Of a DNA stretch of 64,000 nucleotides, positions 38,201-45,549 are shown one piece after another (positions within the stretch are counted from its first letter, which is position 1; every line of letters starts with the position of its first letter). Made by a program: the position numbers and the translations under genes. Source of the DNA: Bacillota bacterium (GTDB taxonomy: Bacteria; Bacillota; Clostridia; Acetivibrionales; DSM-1351); contig JAEWCZ010000062.1 of NCBI GenBank assembly GCA_023390335.1, positions 58,255-122,254 of the forward strand. Direction: 5' to 3'. The notes below the pieces were generated by a model. The model saw nothing but the letters and a program-made list of their open reading frames with translations, was not told the origin of the DNA and made no database searches.

Positions 38201-38402
38201 GCATTTTCATCCTGCTATCGGGTATATCATAGTTCGGTGTAAGAATGTAGCCAAAGTTACTATGATTTACCGGTCGCAAAATTTTACTAAAGTCCACGGT
38301 TACCGTATCGGTTGCCGCAGCCCGAACAAATCCGCCAGATTGAAAAAGCAGCCCCAATGCCAGAAAAACTGCAAGTTTACGGTAAAATACAGCTTTTTTC
38401 AT
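35235..38402 (-). CDS. Cellulosomal clan GH-A glycoside hydrolase with four Fn3-like modules, CBM6 and dockerin
   Basis: A 1055-aa secreted enzyme. The signal peptide is 1-30. The catalytic barrel (about 35-345) has the clan GH-A acid/base in LTNEYW (E171) and a likely nucleophile in VVWEEN (E268 or E269). I cannot place it in a numbered GH family; GH39-, GH30- and GH5-like are all possible. A small beta domain follows (350-440). Fibronectin-like modules lie at about 445-538, 545-652, 655-755 and 758-845. A CBM6 (857-985, IEAESFNNQSG) would bind xylan or beta-glucan ends. A type I dockerin (about 987-1050, loops DLNRDASVD and DLNSDGAID) gives cellulosome attachment. RBS AAGGAGG. Likely a hemicellulase. 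Confidence 0.88.
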   Translation of the reverse strand: MKKAVFYRKLAVFLALGLLFQSGGFVRAAATDTVTVDFSKILRPVNHSNFGYILTPNYDIPDSRMKMLGPILNRETIPVQTFQGVGDLDGTCFNNEDSQLQRCLEAYQRAKSNGLKWYFLLGLNPSWTAPDGAPGGGAPTNQAWLKQYVKDVLQYLKDNGATPDFADLTNEYWTGREATFKGNWEAVREVYPDYIPIVGPGAVGYSGISDFYIPFSSENQMDLEGPCWHEYWEGSTYASYTQTNKWKDPIVSLQTKYPETNGKYVVWEENNSWSTSTIDWTRSMANVIRSGITQNIKGCIKSGNWNGMSDILTTTVRNSQPNGAVRTPIWWVYYMFSQLSGQYVGVSTSTGDDFTACASKDTDECKVIIAKSGTAGTITVNLNNQPFNGKDVRIDLYKITSSENNGLTYQSSITPSSTSNISFSINNAAANDSWLVVLKKIDSAPNFFHPMTPDDGEVTTVAPTLTWSAAQGATSYTVKVSVNKDLSDPVINQAGITNTSYTVATPLTEGQKYYWNVTAVNSSGSRTVSNDAVYSFIAGANAGVPGQFGPYLPSRNAPNESVTPKFLWSRAYNATSYRLVVSKNSDLSSPVINKSGITTITGTNEFGANTASTYTPTTALENNTTYYWRVYAVNANGERPINGPIQYFTTKASGNSPTSFSLSAPTNGTTGVSNRAVLSWTPSRNAFFYKLEVSANADMSNPIILRDRMIYNKYTVEPNLLNPNTKYYWRVTAYSKNLTYSTASSSGIWSFTTENKPCSPLLYSHQPGNNSVKLWFRLSKGATSYNIKYGTEPGVYTNTIKGVTASPYTVSELTSGTKYYFAVTAVNENGESSIWNERPEITDGTLIPNPDPRSAFTQIEAESFNNQSGVQTENCSEGGEDVGYIENGDYAVYSNIDFGNGATDFQARVASNSSGGNIEIHLDSINGTLIGTCPIAGNGDWQTYVDASCSVSGVSGKHDVYLKFTGGSGYLFNLNWFKFTGVTVKAGDLNRDASVDATDYALMKMYMLGIPTNLPVQIDPAVADLNSDGAIDAIDLAVFKKYLLGDIAELPYSTK

Positions 38403-38750
38403 AAATTAACCTCCTTTTTTCATTCGCAAAAACTTCATAATGAAAATTCCCCTCAAACATAAACTTACATTGAGGAAACATTAACTTTAAATTAATGTTA
38501 CCATATGCTTCCATATGGGTCAATTATATGAAAAACCGCAAAACAATAGGTATATCATCCTCCATGTTTCCTTTCGATTCAATTAATCTTCCATTTTCAT
38601 TATAAAGAATTTTAATAAGATTCTCTTTTTTCTTCCCGAAACGCAGAATTGTATATTATTTTCATATATTACATTTTGTGTTATGATTTAATTCGAGTAC
38701 ATATTACTATTTACTATTTACTAACGAAAATATGAAAGGAGGAGAACCCT
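38403..38750. other. Divergent intergenic region, glycosidase / RiPP precursor
   Basis: 348 bases, AT-rich, with both promoters. The RiPP-side promoter is annotated separately. A short tandem pattern TTACTATTTACTATTTACTA lies at about 38704-38723. No other feature recognised. Confidence 0.5.
38659..38687 (+). promoter_or_regulatory. Extended -10 promoter of the RiPP locus
   Basis: TTTTCA at 38659-38664, a 17-base spacer, and TATGAT at 38682-38687 preceded by TGT (extended -10). It would give a leader of about 57 bases before the precursor ATG. Confidence 0.5.
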
Positions 38751-38894
38751 ATGTTAAAAGCAATGAATAAGGTTGCAAAAAAGCCTATAGCTCAGATGGG
38801 TTGTAGCGGAAGTGATGTTTGCGTTTTTTGTGATCACTTCGATGTTTGCACACATTGTGATCAAGAGTGGTGTGTTATGCCTGACGGATACTAA
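38751..38894 (+). CDS. Six-cysteine RiPP precursor peptide, ranthipeptide (freyrasin)-like
   Basis: A 47-aa peptide with a very strong ribosome site (AGGAGG, 7 bases before ATG). Residues 1-17 are a basic leader (KKPIAQMG). The core has six cysteines at 18, 24, 27, 33, 36 and 41, spaced x5, x2, x5, x2, x4. Five of six have Asp exactly four residues later (C18-D22, C24-D28, C27-D31, C33-D37, C41-D45); C36 has Trp there and Glu at +3. The half-repeat DVCxxCD occurs twice. Cys-X3-Asp is the pattern of freyrasin, where a radical SAM enzyme joins each Cys sulfur to the Asp beta-carbon. The radical SAM gene follows 185 bases downstream. The peptide is too short for usual gene callers. Confidence 0.85.
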   Translation: MLKAMNKVAKKPIAQMGCSGSDVCVFCDHFDVCTHCDQEWCVMPDGY

Positions 38895-38927
38895 TATTCA
38901 AGCCTAAAATTATGAAGTTCTTACTTA

Positions 38928-38960
38928 GATGAGGGCAATGCAAGCATTGCCCTCATCTTT
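38928..38960 (+). terminator. Hairpin between RiPP precursor and maturase (probable attenuator)
   Basis: GATGAGGGCAATGC pairs perfectly with GCATTGCCCTCATC (14 bp), then TTT only. The short T-run suggests partial termination, giving many precursor transcripts for each maturase transcript. Confidence 0.7.
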
Positions 38961-39079
38961 AAATCATGCTTTTTATACATATATATTTTTAAAATGACCG
39001 TTTACTTAAAATGAATAACATTATACTTACTGCTTGACAGAATTAAAAAGCTCAGTAGTAATTAAGGAGATATATAATA

Positions 39080-40435
39080 ATGTTAAATACAAAATATAAA
39101 AAAAACGGATATAAAACCATAAACCATAATGGTTGCTTATATCTATTTATAATAAATACAGGTGCCTTATTTCAGATTGATGATAAACTAAACGAAGTTT
39201 TAGCAAATGATGAAGAGTATTTTGATCCGTCTTTGCTCAATGAAGATCCAGAGATGATAGTTGAAGAGTTGAAAAAAGCTGGGTTGTTAGAATTTGATGA
39301 GAATTTAAGTACTGAAAATAGCTTCTTTGATGAAAAGACTGTAAATGATTTGATTTTAATGTTGTCTCAAGCTTGTAATCTAAGATGTACATATTGTTAT
39401 GCAGATGGTGGTGAATATAATAATAGAGGGTTCATGACTCAGGAAGTAGCACAAAAGGCTATTGATTTTATTTATAACACTAGTGAAAAAGATGAAATAA
39501 ATATAAATTTGTTTGGAGGTGAACCCTTACTTAATTTTGAAATGTTTAAATTTTGCGTTGAGTATTCTAAGAAAAAAGCTATTGAAACAAATAAAAAATT
39601 ACGTTTCAGTACAACGACAAATGGAACCTTACTTAATGAAGAAATCGCATCATTTTTAGAACAAAATAAATTTGCAATTACTTTAAGTATCGATGGAGAT
39701 GAGTCAACTCATGATAAAAATAGGTTTAATGTTAATGGTGATGGTACATATAAGGAAATAGTAGAAAAAGTAGGAAAGTATTTAAAAATACACAATATAA
39801 CTGCAAGAGCTACATTAACAAACTTTAATACCAATATCGATGAGATTTATGACCATTTGTATTCGCTGGGATTTGCTAGTATCCATATAACACACTCTAT
39901 TAATATGCTTGATGAAGAAGGATTTCATAATTTGGGATTAGCATATAAAAAAATGATTACTAAATTTAAAGATGCATTAGCAGACTGTAATTATGATTAC
40001 TGCAAAAAGATGTCAAATGTAATGTCTATGCTAAATAGATATTACAATGGAGGTATGAGAAAAAAATTTTGTGGTGCAGGTAATAATATGATAGCAGTAG
40101 ATATTGACGGTTCAATTTTCGCCTGCCATAGACTGGTAAATAATACAGAAACTAAATATGGAACCATATTTGATGGATATAATCAAATATTAAGAAAACA
40201 CATTATTGGAGAGATGGCACTAACTATTAAAAATGAAGAATGTAATGAATGCTGGTGCAAATCATTATGTGGTGGAGGTTGTCCATCAGAAAACCTGATA
40301 TCTAATAATGATATTAAGATACCTCATCAAAACACATGTGAAATATTCAAAAATAATGCTGAGGACTTTTTGAGACTGTATATTGATATGGAAGATGAGC
40401 AAAAAGAGCTATTGTTTGAAAAGAAGCATAAATAA
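39080..40435 (+). CDS. Radical SAM/SPASM peptide maturase (ranthipeptide/sactipeptide type)
   Basis: A 451-aa enzyme expected to form thioether links in the adjacent precursor. Residues 1-75 look like a PqqD-type peptide-recognition domain. The radical SAM cluster motif is CNLRCTYC at 99-106 (CxxxCxxC), followed by FGGEPLLN near 155, the SAM-binding motif. The C-terminal SPASM region (about 335-430) has FCGAGNN, FACHRL, CNECWCKSLCGGGCP and a last Cys in NTCEIF, enough ligands for two auxiliary [4Fe-4S] clusters. RBS AAGGAG. No peptidase or exporter gene adjoins, so export must use something encoded elsewhere. PapB, CteB and sactisynthases are the closest families by architecture. Confidence 0.88.
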   Translation: MLNTKYKKNGYKTINHNGCLYLFIINTGALFQIDDKLNEVLANDEEYFDPSLLNEDPEMIVEELKKAGLLEFDENLSTENSFFDEKTVNDLILMLSQACNLRCTYCYADGGEYNNRGFMTQEVAQKAIDFIYNTSEKDEININLFGGEPLLNFEMFKFCVEYSKKKAIETNKKLRFSTTTNGTLLNEEIASFLEQNKFAITLSIDGDESTHDKNRFNVNGDGTYKEIVEKVGKYLKIHNITARATLTNFNTNIDEIYDHLYSLGFASIHITHSINMLDEEGFHNLGLAYKKMITKFKDALADCNYDYCKKMSNVMSMLNRYYNGGMRKKFCGAGNNMIAVDIDGSIFACHRLVNNTETKYGTIFDGYNQILRKHIIGEMALTIKNEECNECWCKSLCGGGCPSENLISNNDIKIPHQNTCEIFKNNAEDFLRLYIDMEDEQKELLFEKKHK

Positions 40436-40501
40436 GTTAATCTGTTCTGAACGGTACTTGGGTTGGTTCTGTATACAGTGTCCTTTTCAACCCATAAAAC
40501 G

Positions 40502-40532
40502 CTGAAAAGCCTGATAAATCCAGGCTTTTCAG
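40502..40532. terminator. Hairpin between the maturase and ABC-F genes
   Basis: CTGAAAAGCCTG pairs perfectly with CAGGCTTTTCAG around ATAAATC. It lies between convergent genes and may end both transcripts, although neither side has a clean T-run outside the stem. Confidence 0.5.
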
Positions 40533-40563
40533 ACAAATAGTGCTATAATAAAATATTAATGTT

Positions 40564-42303
40564 TTAAAGCATCTTAATCAGCTCTTCCAGTTCTAGAGAT
40601 AATTTATTTGCACGCACAAAATTATTATCCTTTAAAGCTAATTCAATTTTGGTCTCAACTAATTTTTTCTTTTGTTCTAGCTCTAAATAGTCTTTATCAA
40701 AATAATTAGCGTAAATCATTTTTCTGAATTTTCGTATACTTATTTGTCTAATTGTCTTATCTTCAATGATTAAAACATAATCCATACAGTTTGCTATAGT
40801 ATAAAAATCGTGAGAAATCATTAGTATAGCACCCTTATAGTTTTGAATAGCCTTTTCCAATGCCATTTGTGAGTATGTGTCTAAATGACTTGTGGGTTCA
40901 TCCAGAAGCAATAGGTTAGCTTTACTGGCAGAAACTTTAGCCAATTGAAGCATATTTTTTTCTCCACCGGATAATTCTTCTATCTTTTGATTGAGAATTT
41001 CTCCTTCAAAACCATAGTTTGAAATATAGGATCTGATATCGTCATAGGTTTTAAACCCGCTATCAAACAATTCTTCAAATATGGTATTAGACTCCTTTAG
41101 CCTTTCGCCCTGCAACTGAGATAAATATGCCACTTTAGCGTTGTCATTGATTTCAATTGACTCATTTTTATTTTTATAGATTTCTCGTAATAAGGTCGTT
41201 TTCCCGGTACCGTTTGAACCTACGAGAGCTACTTTATCGGTAGAATTTATTTCAAAGCTAATATTCTCCAAAAGCAACTCATCAAAGGCAATACTACAAT
41301 TATTAACTTTCAAAACAACGGTGTCTTCAATTTCATTTGCTATATCAAAGCTGATATTTGGTTGCTTAATATCTACAAACGGGGCTTTAATTTTACGTGC
41401 TTCTAATCTTTCCAGATATTTAACTCTTGCTTTTAGCGCTTTGCCTCTAGAGGCATCAGCATTAAAAGTTGCAATTTTTCTAAGATTAATAACTACATTC
41501 TCATTTCTCTCAATTTCTTCATTCTCAGCAGCATTAATTTCTTGCAACTCAATTTTAGACTGAAGTAATGAGAAGTTATAATCAATATATCTTCCATTAA
41601 ACTCTTGGAGTTCCATATTTTCGAGGTGAATAATTTTGTTAAAACAATGGTTTAGCAAATATCTGTTGTGTGTAATAATCAGCATTATTCCTTTGTGATT
41701 ATTAATTAGATTTCTAAGAGAATTAAGATTATCGAAATCTAAAAAAACTTCAGGTTCATCCATTATCATTAAATTTGGATTATTAAGCATTTCCCTGATA
41801 ACTTGAATAAGTTTGAATTCCCCACCACTCAGTTCAGATACCCTTTGATGTTTAAGCTTGGTTAGGTTTGCAAGATTTAATTTCTTATTGACATTGCTTT
41901 CAAAATCTTCCCCACCAATTGAATCAAATACATCTAATGCTAGTTGATATGCTTCTAGTAATGAATCAATCTCCGAAGAAGTTTCCATTGCAGTACAAAT
42001 AGATGTTATTTCATTTTGTATCTTCGTAAATTCTTCCAATAAATATTCAAAAACTGTTATTTCTTTAGTTTTGTCTAGTTGTGAAAACTGACTTACATAA
42101 CCAATCCTACAAGTAGGTTCCATCACTATCTCGCCATCGTAGGTATATTTTTCTGGGTTCATCAGTATATCTATCAGTGTACTTTTTCCACTGCCGCTTG
42201 TTCCTACAAAAGCGCAGTGTTGACCATCTTCTAGTGTGAATGAAACATTTTTAAATAAATCTTTTTGCGGAAATGAGTAGGATAAATTATCAACTTTTAT
42301 CAT
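40564..42303 (-). CDS. ABC-F family ATPase (ribosome-associated, possible antibiotic-resistance type)
   Basis: A 579-aa cytoplasmic protein with two ABC domains and no membrane segments. Domain 1 has GTSGSGKST near residue 35 and LSGGEFKL. An interdomain linker at about 235-305 is charged and helical, as in the P-site tRNA interaction motif of ABC-F proteins. Domain 2 has GSNGTGKTT near 365, LSGGEKNML near 460 and LLLLDEPTSHLD. A coiled-coil-like tail (545-579) follows. ABC-F proteins act on the ribosome, either relieving stalls or ejecting antibiotics. Which applies is not clear. It is convergent with the RiPP locus, so immunity to that peptide is possible but unsupported. Confidence 0.88.
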   Translation of the reverse strand: MIKVDNLSYSFPQKDLFKNVSFTLEDGQHCAFVGTSGSGKSTLIDILMNPEKYTYDGEIVMEPTCRIGYVSQFSQLDKTKEITVFEYLLEEFTKIQNEITSICTAMETSSEIDSLLEAYQLALDVFDSIGGEDFESNVNKKLNLANLTKLKHQRVSELSGGEFKLIQVIREMLNNPNLMIMDEPEVFLDFDNLNSLRNLINNHKGIMLIITHNRYLLNHCFNKIIHLENMELQEFNGRYIDYNFSLLQSKIELQEINAAENEEIERNENVVINLRKIATFNADASRGKALKARVKYLERLEARKIKAPFVDIKQPNISFDIANEIEDTVVLKVNNCSIAFDELLLENISFEINSTDKVALVGSNGTGKTTLLREIYKNKNESIEINDNAKVAYLSQLQGERLKESNTIFEELFDSGFKTYDDIRSYISNYGFEGEILNQKIEELSGGEKNMLQLAKVSASKANLLLLDEPTSHLDTYSQMALEKAIQNYKGAILMISHDFYTIANCMDYVLIIEDKTIRQISIRKFRKMIYANYFDKDYLELEQKKKLVETKIELALKDNNFVRANKLSLELEELIKML

Positions 42304-42328
42304 ATTATTACCTTTCTTTATAACTAAA

Positions 42329-42351
42329 GAAGAGCCTATAATAAGCTCTTT
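42329..42351 (-). promoter_or_regulatory. Short leader hairpin upstream of the ABC-F gene
   Basis: On the minus strand AAAGAGC pairs with GCTCTTC around a 9-base loop and runs into CTTTAG, about 26 bases before the ABC-F start. Many antibiotic-inducible ABC-F genes have leader attenuators, so this is a candidate. The hairpin is short, hence low confidence. Confidence 0.3.
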
Positions 42352-42448
42352 CTAATATAATATTTCCTATTGCAATTGAATTATATGAGTACTGTACAAT
42401 ATCGTCCCTTATGTATTATTGCATAGATTTACCCATTTTAGTATTAAT

Positions 42449-43480
42449 TTAATTTTCTATAATACTTAAAAGTCTTCTATGTATCATCCACCATTCCTGG
42501 TTAAGGTCTACTGTCTTTACTTGAACCCTATGTCCATGAATGAAGTATTCCAACTCCAAGGCTTTATCTATCTGTGGATACAAAAGCATTCCTTCACAGG
42601 ATTCGTTAACTCCACCCTTAATTTCAACATTCTTCAAGTATGAAAAAAGTTGATATAAGTTCTCAGACTTAACTTTTCCACGATCGGAAAGGGTATTCTT
42701 TGAATACTTGGTGTCAATGATAATTTTCCTTTTGTCGGACACTAATGAAATATCGGTCTGCATCTTGGGTAAATAGCCTTTATCGTGCAGATCTTGTTTT
42801 AAGTCATTCCAATAGATGTCTTCTCTGCATACCTTATACTCTTTTTGCTCACGTTTATAAAAATTCCGTACAAAACTTTCAAAAAGACGTGCCATTCTTG
42901 CTTCATCTCTTTCAAAGTCCTGAAACTTTGTATTACCTGTGTTTTCATCAATGAATAGATTTTCATAAACAATCTGACAGATATTCATAAGAAATTTATA
43001 ATAATGGTTATTCCTATGCAAAATAACATTACTGAAAACCTTGCTGTTAAGCCTTATTTCATCAATATCACGGAAATATTTATAAAGTCCTAAAAGTCCT
43101 TCTTTCAACTTATTATTTAACCCTTCATAATATATCAAGTACTTTACAGTTGTCTTAATTATTTGGTTATGAAGGATGTTATGGCTTAAATCATCGTATC
43201 CGCAAGATACCTTACCTTTTTGCAGTAATCGTCTCTTAAAAGTATCATTGAAGTTAATCTTACCTCTAATAACCCCCAGGTCTTCGTTACTGCACAAATA
43301 TCTTCTATCGAGTCCCCTTCTGATAAGATAGTTTGTTCCACCAATAAGTACTTTGGCAAAAAGGTCCATTAATTCAGTGCTATCAATATCATTGACCTCA
43401 ACTATATCCTTTTCATCAAGGGCATCCCATGAATAACATAGCATATAGTATATATTTTTAATTGGTATTTTCTTCTCCAT
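42449..43480 (-). CDS. mcrC: McrC-like nuclease subunit of a type IV (McrBC) restriction system
   Basis: A 343-aa partner of McrB. The N-terminal region (IPIKNIYYMLCYSWDAL) is the usual start of this McrC branch. The PD-(D/E)xK nuclease core lies at about 245-300 (MQTDISLV, then IIIDTKYSK, then NLYQLFSYL). McrC joins McrB-GTP hexamers and cuts DNA with modified cytosines. It follows mcrB by 11 bases on the same strand. Complete. Confidence 0.9.
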   Translation of the reverse strand: MEKKIPIKNIYYMLCYSWDALDEKDIVEVNDIDSTELMDLFAKVLIGGTNYLIRRGLDRRYLCSNEDLGVIRGKINFNDTFKRRLLQKGKVSCGYDDLSHNILHNQIIKTTVKYLIYYEGLNNKLKEGLLGLYKYFRDIDEIRLNSKVFSNVILHRNNHYYKFLMNICQIVYENLFIDENTGNTKFQDFERDEARMARLFESFVRNFYKREQKEYKVCREDIYWNDLKQDLHDKGYLPKMQTDISLVSDKRKIIIDTKYSKNTLSDRGKVKSENLYQLFSYLKNVEIKGGVNESCEGMLLYPQIDKALELEYFIHGHRVQVKTVDLNQEWWMIHRRLLSIIEN

Positions 43481-43491
43481 GGGCAGTCCAC

Positions 43492-45549
43492 CTATAACAA
43501 GTTTTGGTACTGCTTTTCTGCTGTTTCCTCGTCATCAAACCAATATTCATAAAGCAAAGGCTTTATTTCAAACTTAATAATTCGACTATACCATGCTTCA
43601 CTACTTTCATTCTTCAATAGCTCTCCGCAGAAATAGCTATGTCCGATACAATAACCTTTTCCAAGATTTTTCATATCTTGAGCGATTACCTCATTCAGTG
43701 TTTCCATACCCTCAATAACTTTATCTATGTATTCTTCATCTATTCCATGGTTAATTAAATGTATTCTGAAACTCTCTAATGAAAAAGCCGGCTCCAATTC
43801 AATAAAACTGAAACGTCTGCGAAGTGCATAATCAACCATAGCTAATGACCTATCTGCCGTGTTCATAGTTCCGATAATGTACAAATTCTCCGGAATATAA
43901 AATTTCTCATCTTCTTGGCGATATGTCAGAGATATTTTGTAATCTTCGCCCCTTTTATCACATTCTATAAGCATCATAAGCTCACCAAATATCTTAGAAA
44001 GGTTTCCCCTATTTATTTCATCGATAATAAAGTAATACTTGTTGTTTAAATCTCTTTGGGCTTTTAAACAGAACTCATAGAAAATTCCGTTTTTCAGTTC
44101 GAACTGTCCCTTTTCATTTGGTCTGTAGCCCTGTATGAAGTCCTCATAGCTGTAATTCTGATGGAATTGAACAACCTCAACCTTACTGTCATCCTTCTTT
44201 TCCATAATGGAATATGCAAGGCGTTTTGCAACAAAAGTTTTACCAACCCCGGGTGCACCCTGCAGGATAATATTTTTTTTATAGTCAAGGATAGATGCTA
44301 TTTCATCATACTTCTCTTCATCAAAAAACACCTCTTCAAGAAAATTTTCACGAGTATATGCCTCAAATTTTTCAGTCTGTGGCTTATTTTCTTCATTAAT
44401 TAATTCCATAATGGTATCGAATTCATCTTTGGTCAGTTTGAATAAAGTACCAATCTGCCTTTTAAAAAACTCCATTTCTGAAAGGTCCTCAAGCTCTTTT
44501 AATCTTGAATAGGGAATAGGGGTTTTAATATCCATAACTTTTTGGATTTGGATATCCTGCCCGTTATGTTCACGGTATATTTTACAAATTGATGTAATTG
44601 CTTTGGTAGGTCTTGCCACATAACCAATAACATAATCACCCTTCTTGGCATCTGCAAAGTTTTTGTATATTTTTCGTTCTGTACCTTGATCGTTGTGAGA
44701 TGTGAAGGTTTCTGTTCCTCCAATTTTTATCTGATCGAAACTCCATTCTGCTGGATTTGCAATCAACCACCAATAGTTAGCAGAAGTTGGCATCTCTAGT
44801 CTCACTTTTTCTGTTTCGGGAATTGTCAAATCCTTATTACGATTAATCCAAAAGAAATAATCAATAACTCGGTAGTTTTTAAAGGTGAAGTTCTCATTTC
44901 TGAAATCTCGAACTACCCTAACATTTTGTATATAATTCTTTGTTTTATCTACCCTATTAAAGGTAACACCTAATTCCTCAAAGCCCTTACGTCCCCCATA
45001 TTCAGCATTATTCAATACCGGAAATATTGTTGGATGGATACAATGCAGCATTTGACTAATAGAACCAGTAGCCCCGACCATTCCTGAAAAGTTGTTTAAT
45101 ACCTTTTCAGCATTATTTAAAATTGTTTCTTCATTAGATAATTTTGAAATATCTATGCAAAGTGAAATAAGTTTTCTTGCATCCTTAACATCAAAGCTCC
45201 CTCTATCAAAGGTTTTGAAGCCTGTCCCAAACATACCGATAACCTTGTTATCATTGTAGTTTTGGTAGCTGCCTTCAACGGCTTTTTTCTTAATACCTTC
45301 AATGATATTAGCCAGTCTATCTTTCTCACTTACACTCAAACTGCTTTTTCTGACACTCCTAATCTTTTCATCAATTGTCTTTGTAATGATTGACATTAGA
45401 TATAACATATCTAAATCACTTGTATTTATAGATTCAGGCTTCAAAGTCCCCAATGATTTTAAACATTCCCTTACCATCTCATATGAACCATCATGTTTAT
45501 CCGGATTCATTTCCATTTGATTTTTAATCAATTCAATAAGGTTGCTCAT
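43492..45549 (-). CDS. mcrB: McrB-like AAA+ GTPase with EVE modified-base reader domain
   Basis: A 685-aa motor and recognition subunit. Residues 1-250 are helical and of unknown fold. Residues about 258-385 look like an EVE (PUA-like) domain (NYWWLIANPAEWSF, then GDYVIGYVARP), a reader of modified bases such as 5-methylcytosine. The AAA+ domain has Walker A GAPGVGKT at 431-438, Walker B FIIDEINRGNLSKIFGE near 510, and MNTADRSLAMVDYALRRRF as sensor and arginine region, all typical of McrB. With mcrC it forms a two-gene defence operon against DNA with modified bases. No methyltransferase is next to it, as expected for type IV. Confidence 0.9.
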   Translation of the reverse strand: MSNLIELIKNQMEMNPDKHDGSYEMVRECLKSLGTLKPESINTSDLDMLYLMSIITKTIDEKIRSVRKSSLSVSEKDRLANIIEGIKKKAVEGSYQNYNDNKVIGMFGTGFKTFDRGSFDVKDARKLISLCIDISKLSNEETILNNAEKVLNNFSGMVGATGSISQMLHCIHPTIFPVLNNAEYGGRKGFEELGVTFNRVDKTKNYIQNVRVVRDFRNENFTFKNYRVIDYFFWINRNKDLTIPETEKVRLEMPTSANYWWLIANPAEWSFDQIKIGGTETFTSHNDQGTERKIYKNFADAKKGDYVIGYVARPTKAITSICKIYREHNGQDIQIQKVMDIKTPIPYSRLKELEDLSEMEFFKRQIGTLFKLTKDEFDTIMELINEENKPQTEKFEAYTRENFLEEVFFDEEKYDEIASILDYKKNIILQGAPGVGKTFVAKRLAYSIMEKKDDSKVEVVQFHQNYSYEDFIQGYRPNEKGQFELKNGIFYEFCLKAQRDLNNKYYFIIDEINRGNLSKIFGELMMLIECDKRGEDYKISLTYRQEDEKFYIPENLYIIGTMNTADRSLAMVDYALRRRFSFIELEPAFSLESFRIHLINHGIDEEYIDKVIEGMETLNEVIAQDMKNLGKGYCIGHSYFCGELLKNESSEAWYSRIIKFEIKPLLYEYWFDDEETAEKQYQNLL

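Noticed and set aside
38751..38894. Naming the six-cysteine peptide a SCIFF peptide
   Set aside because: SCIFF peptides have a conserved, C-terminal Cys cluster with Thr acceptors. Here the spacing and the Cys-X3-Asp pattern differ.
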